A stretch of DNA of 61,025 nt from an uncultured Bacteroidota bacterium (GTDB lineage Bacteria > Bacteroidota > Bacteroidia > Bacteroidales > P3), in contig CACYSB010000014.1 of the NCBI GenBank assembly GCA_902777005.1, positions 1 to 61,025 of the forward strand. Direction: 5' to 3'. Below, piece after piece: positions 60,943 through 61,025 of the stretch. Below the pieces are notes generated by a model. It was not told where the DNA came from. It was given only the letters and a program-made list of their open reading frames with translations, and did not search any database. A program made the translations under genes and the position numbers. Numbering within the stretch: the stretch's first letter is position 1; each line of letters begins with the position of its first letter.

Positions 60943-61025
<83 letters not shown>

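Overview
The window looks like part of a Bacteroidales chromosome, probably a contig from an unclassified gut or rumen member. The evidence is as follows. Promoters match the Bacteroidetes form (TTTG, about 19 bases, TAnnTTTG). There are type IX secretion features: GldH, two proteins with a gliding-type (type B) C-terminal domain, and one with a Por-type sorting tail. Lipoproteins are common, and the long signal peptidase I and the ParC are of Bacteroidetes type. Genus cannot be read from the sequence. The left edge cuts a gene and the right edge cuts a 5S rRNA, as happens at assembly breaks next to rRNA operons.

Layout: 1-3839 (+) holds a broken secreted-protein 3' end, then asd, gldH and uvrC. 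3833-11535 (-) is a glycosyltransferase, lepB, parC, a second glycosyltransferase and hflX. 11761-14896 (+) has a META lipoprotein, a Nudix hydrolase, a MORN lipoprotein and a tRNA nucleotidyltransferase, with a 17-unit 7-bp array before the last. 15065-18210 is an AT-rich islet with a BspA-like leucine-rich-repeat protein and a RelE/ParE toxin-antitoxin pair, bounded by inverted repeats. 18582-20259 (+) is crt-hbd. 20247-27886 (-) is miaA, aroA, a sigma-54 activator, dnaG, hydE and a GH20-like lipoprotein. 27887-28818 is mostly repeats. 28819-33566 (+) has a flippase, a tiny Cys-rich lipoprotein, a PflX-like radical SAM protein, an unknown gene and pepD. 33613-41314 (-) is a housekeeping run (permease, tsaB, lolA-like, folE, SUMF1-like, rlmI-like, rpe, yitT, yggS). 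41316-44927 (-) has a large type IX substrate and a small secreted protein. 44986-49467 (-) is the Rnf operon, in which rnfA is not seen. 49843-61025 has uspA, a SPOR protein, hemW, meaB, tRNA-Met, anmK, ackA, a DUF1846 protein, a lipoprotein serine hydrolase, a HEYFH putative protease, a gene remnant and 5S rRNA.

Metabolism: Rnf, an [FeFe]-hydrogenase maturase (HydE), acetate kinase, crotonase plus 3-hydroxyacyl-CoA dehydrogenase, and MeaB together suggest a strict anaerobe fermenting to acetate, hydrogen, and possibly butyrate and propionate.

The most unusual content is repeats. Four intergenic elements of about 110-130 bp keep an 11-bp beat with a CG at almost every turn, pyrimidine-rich left arms, purine-rich right arms and a near-identical core in three of the four. 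A second class has a 7-bp beat. It fills spacers between genes (13264-13382, 28445-28771, rnf spacers) and also lies in frame inside at least four protein genes (cca, Nudix, sigma-54 activator, PflX-like). In cca and at 28445-28598 the 7-bp arrays also form inverted arms, so the two classes share an architecture.
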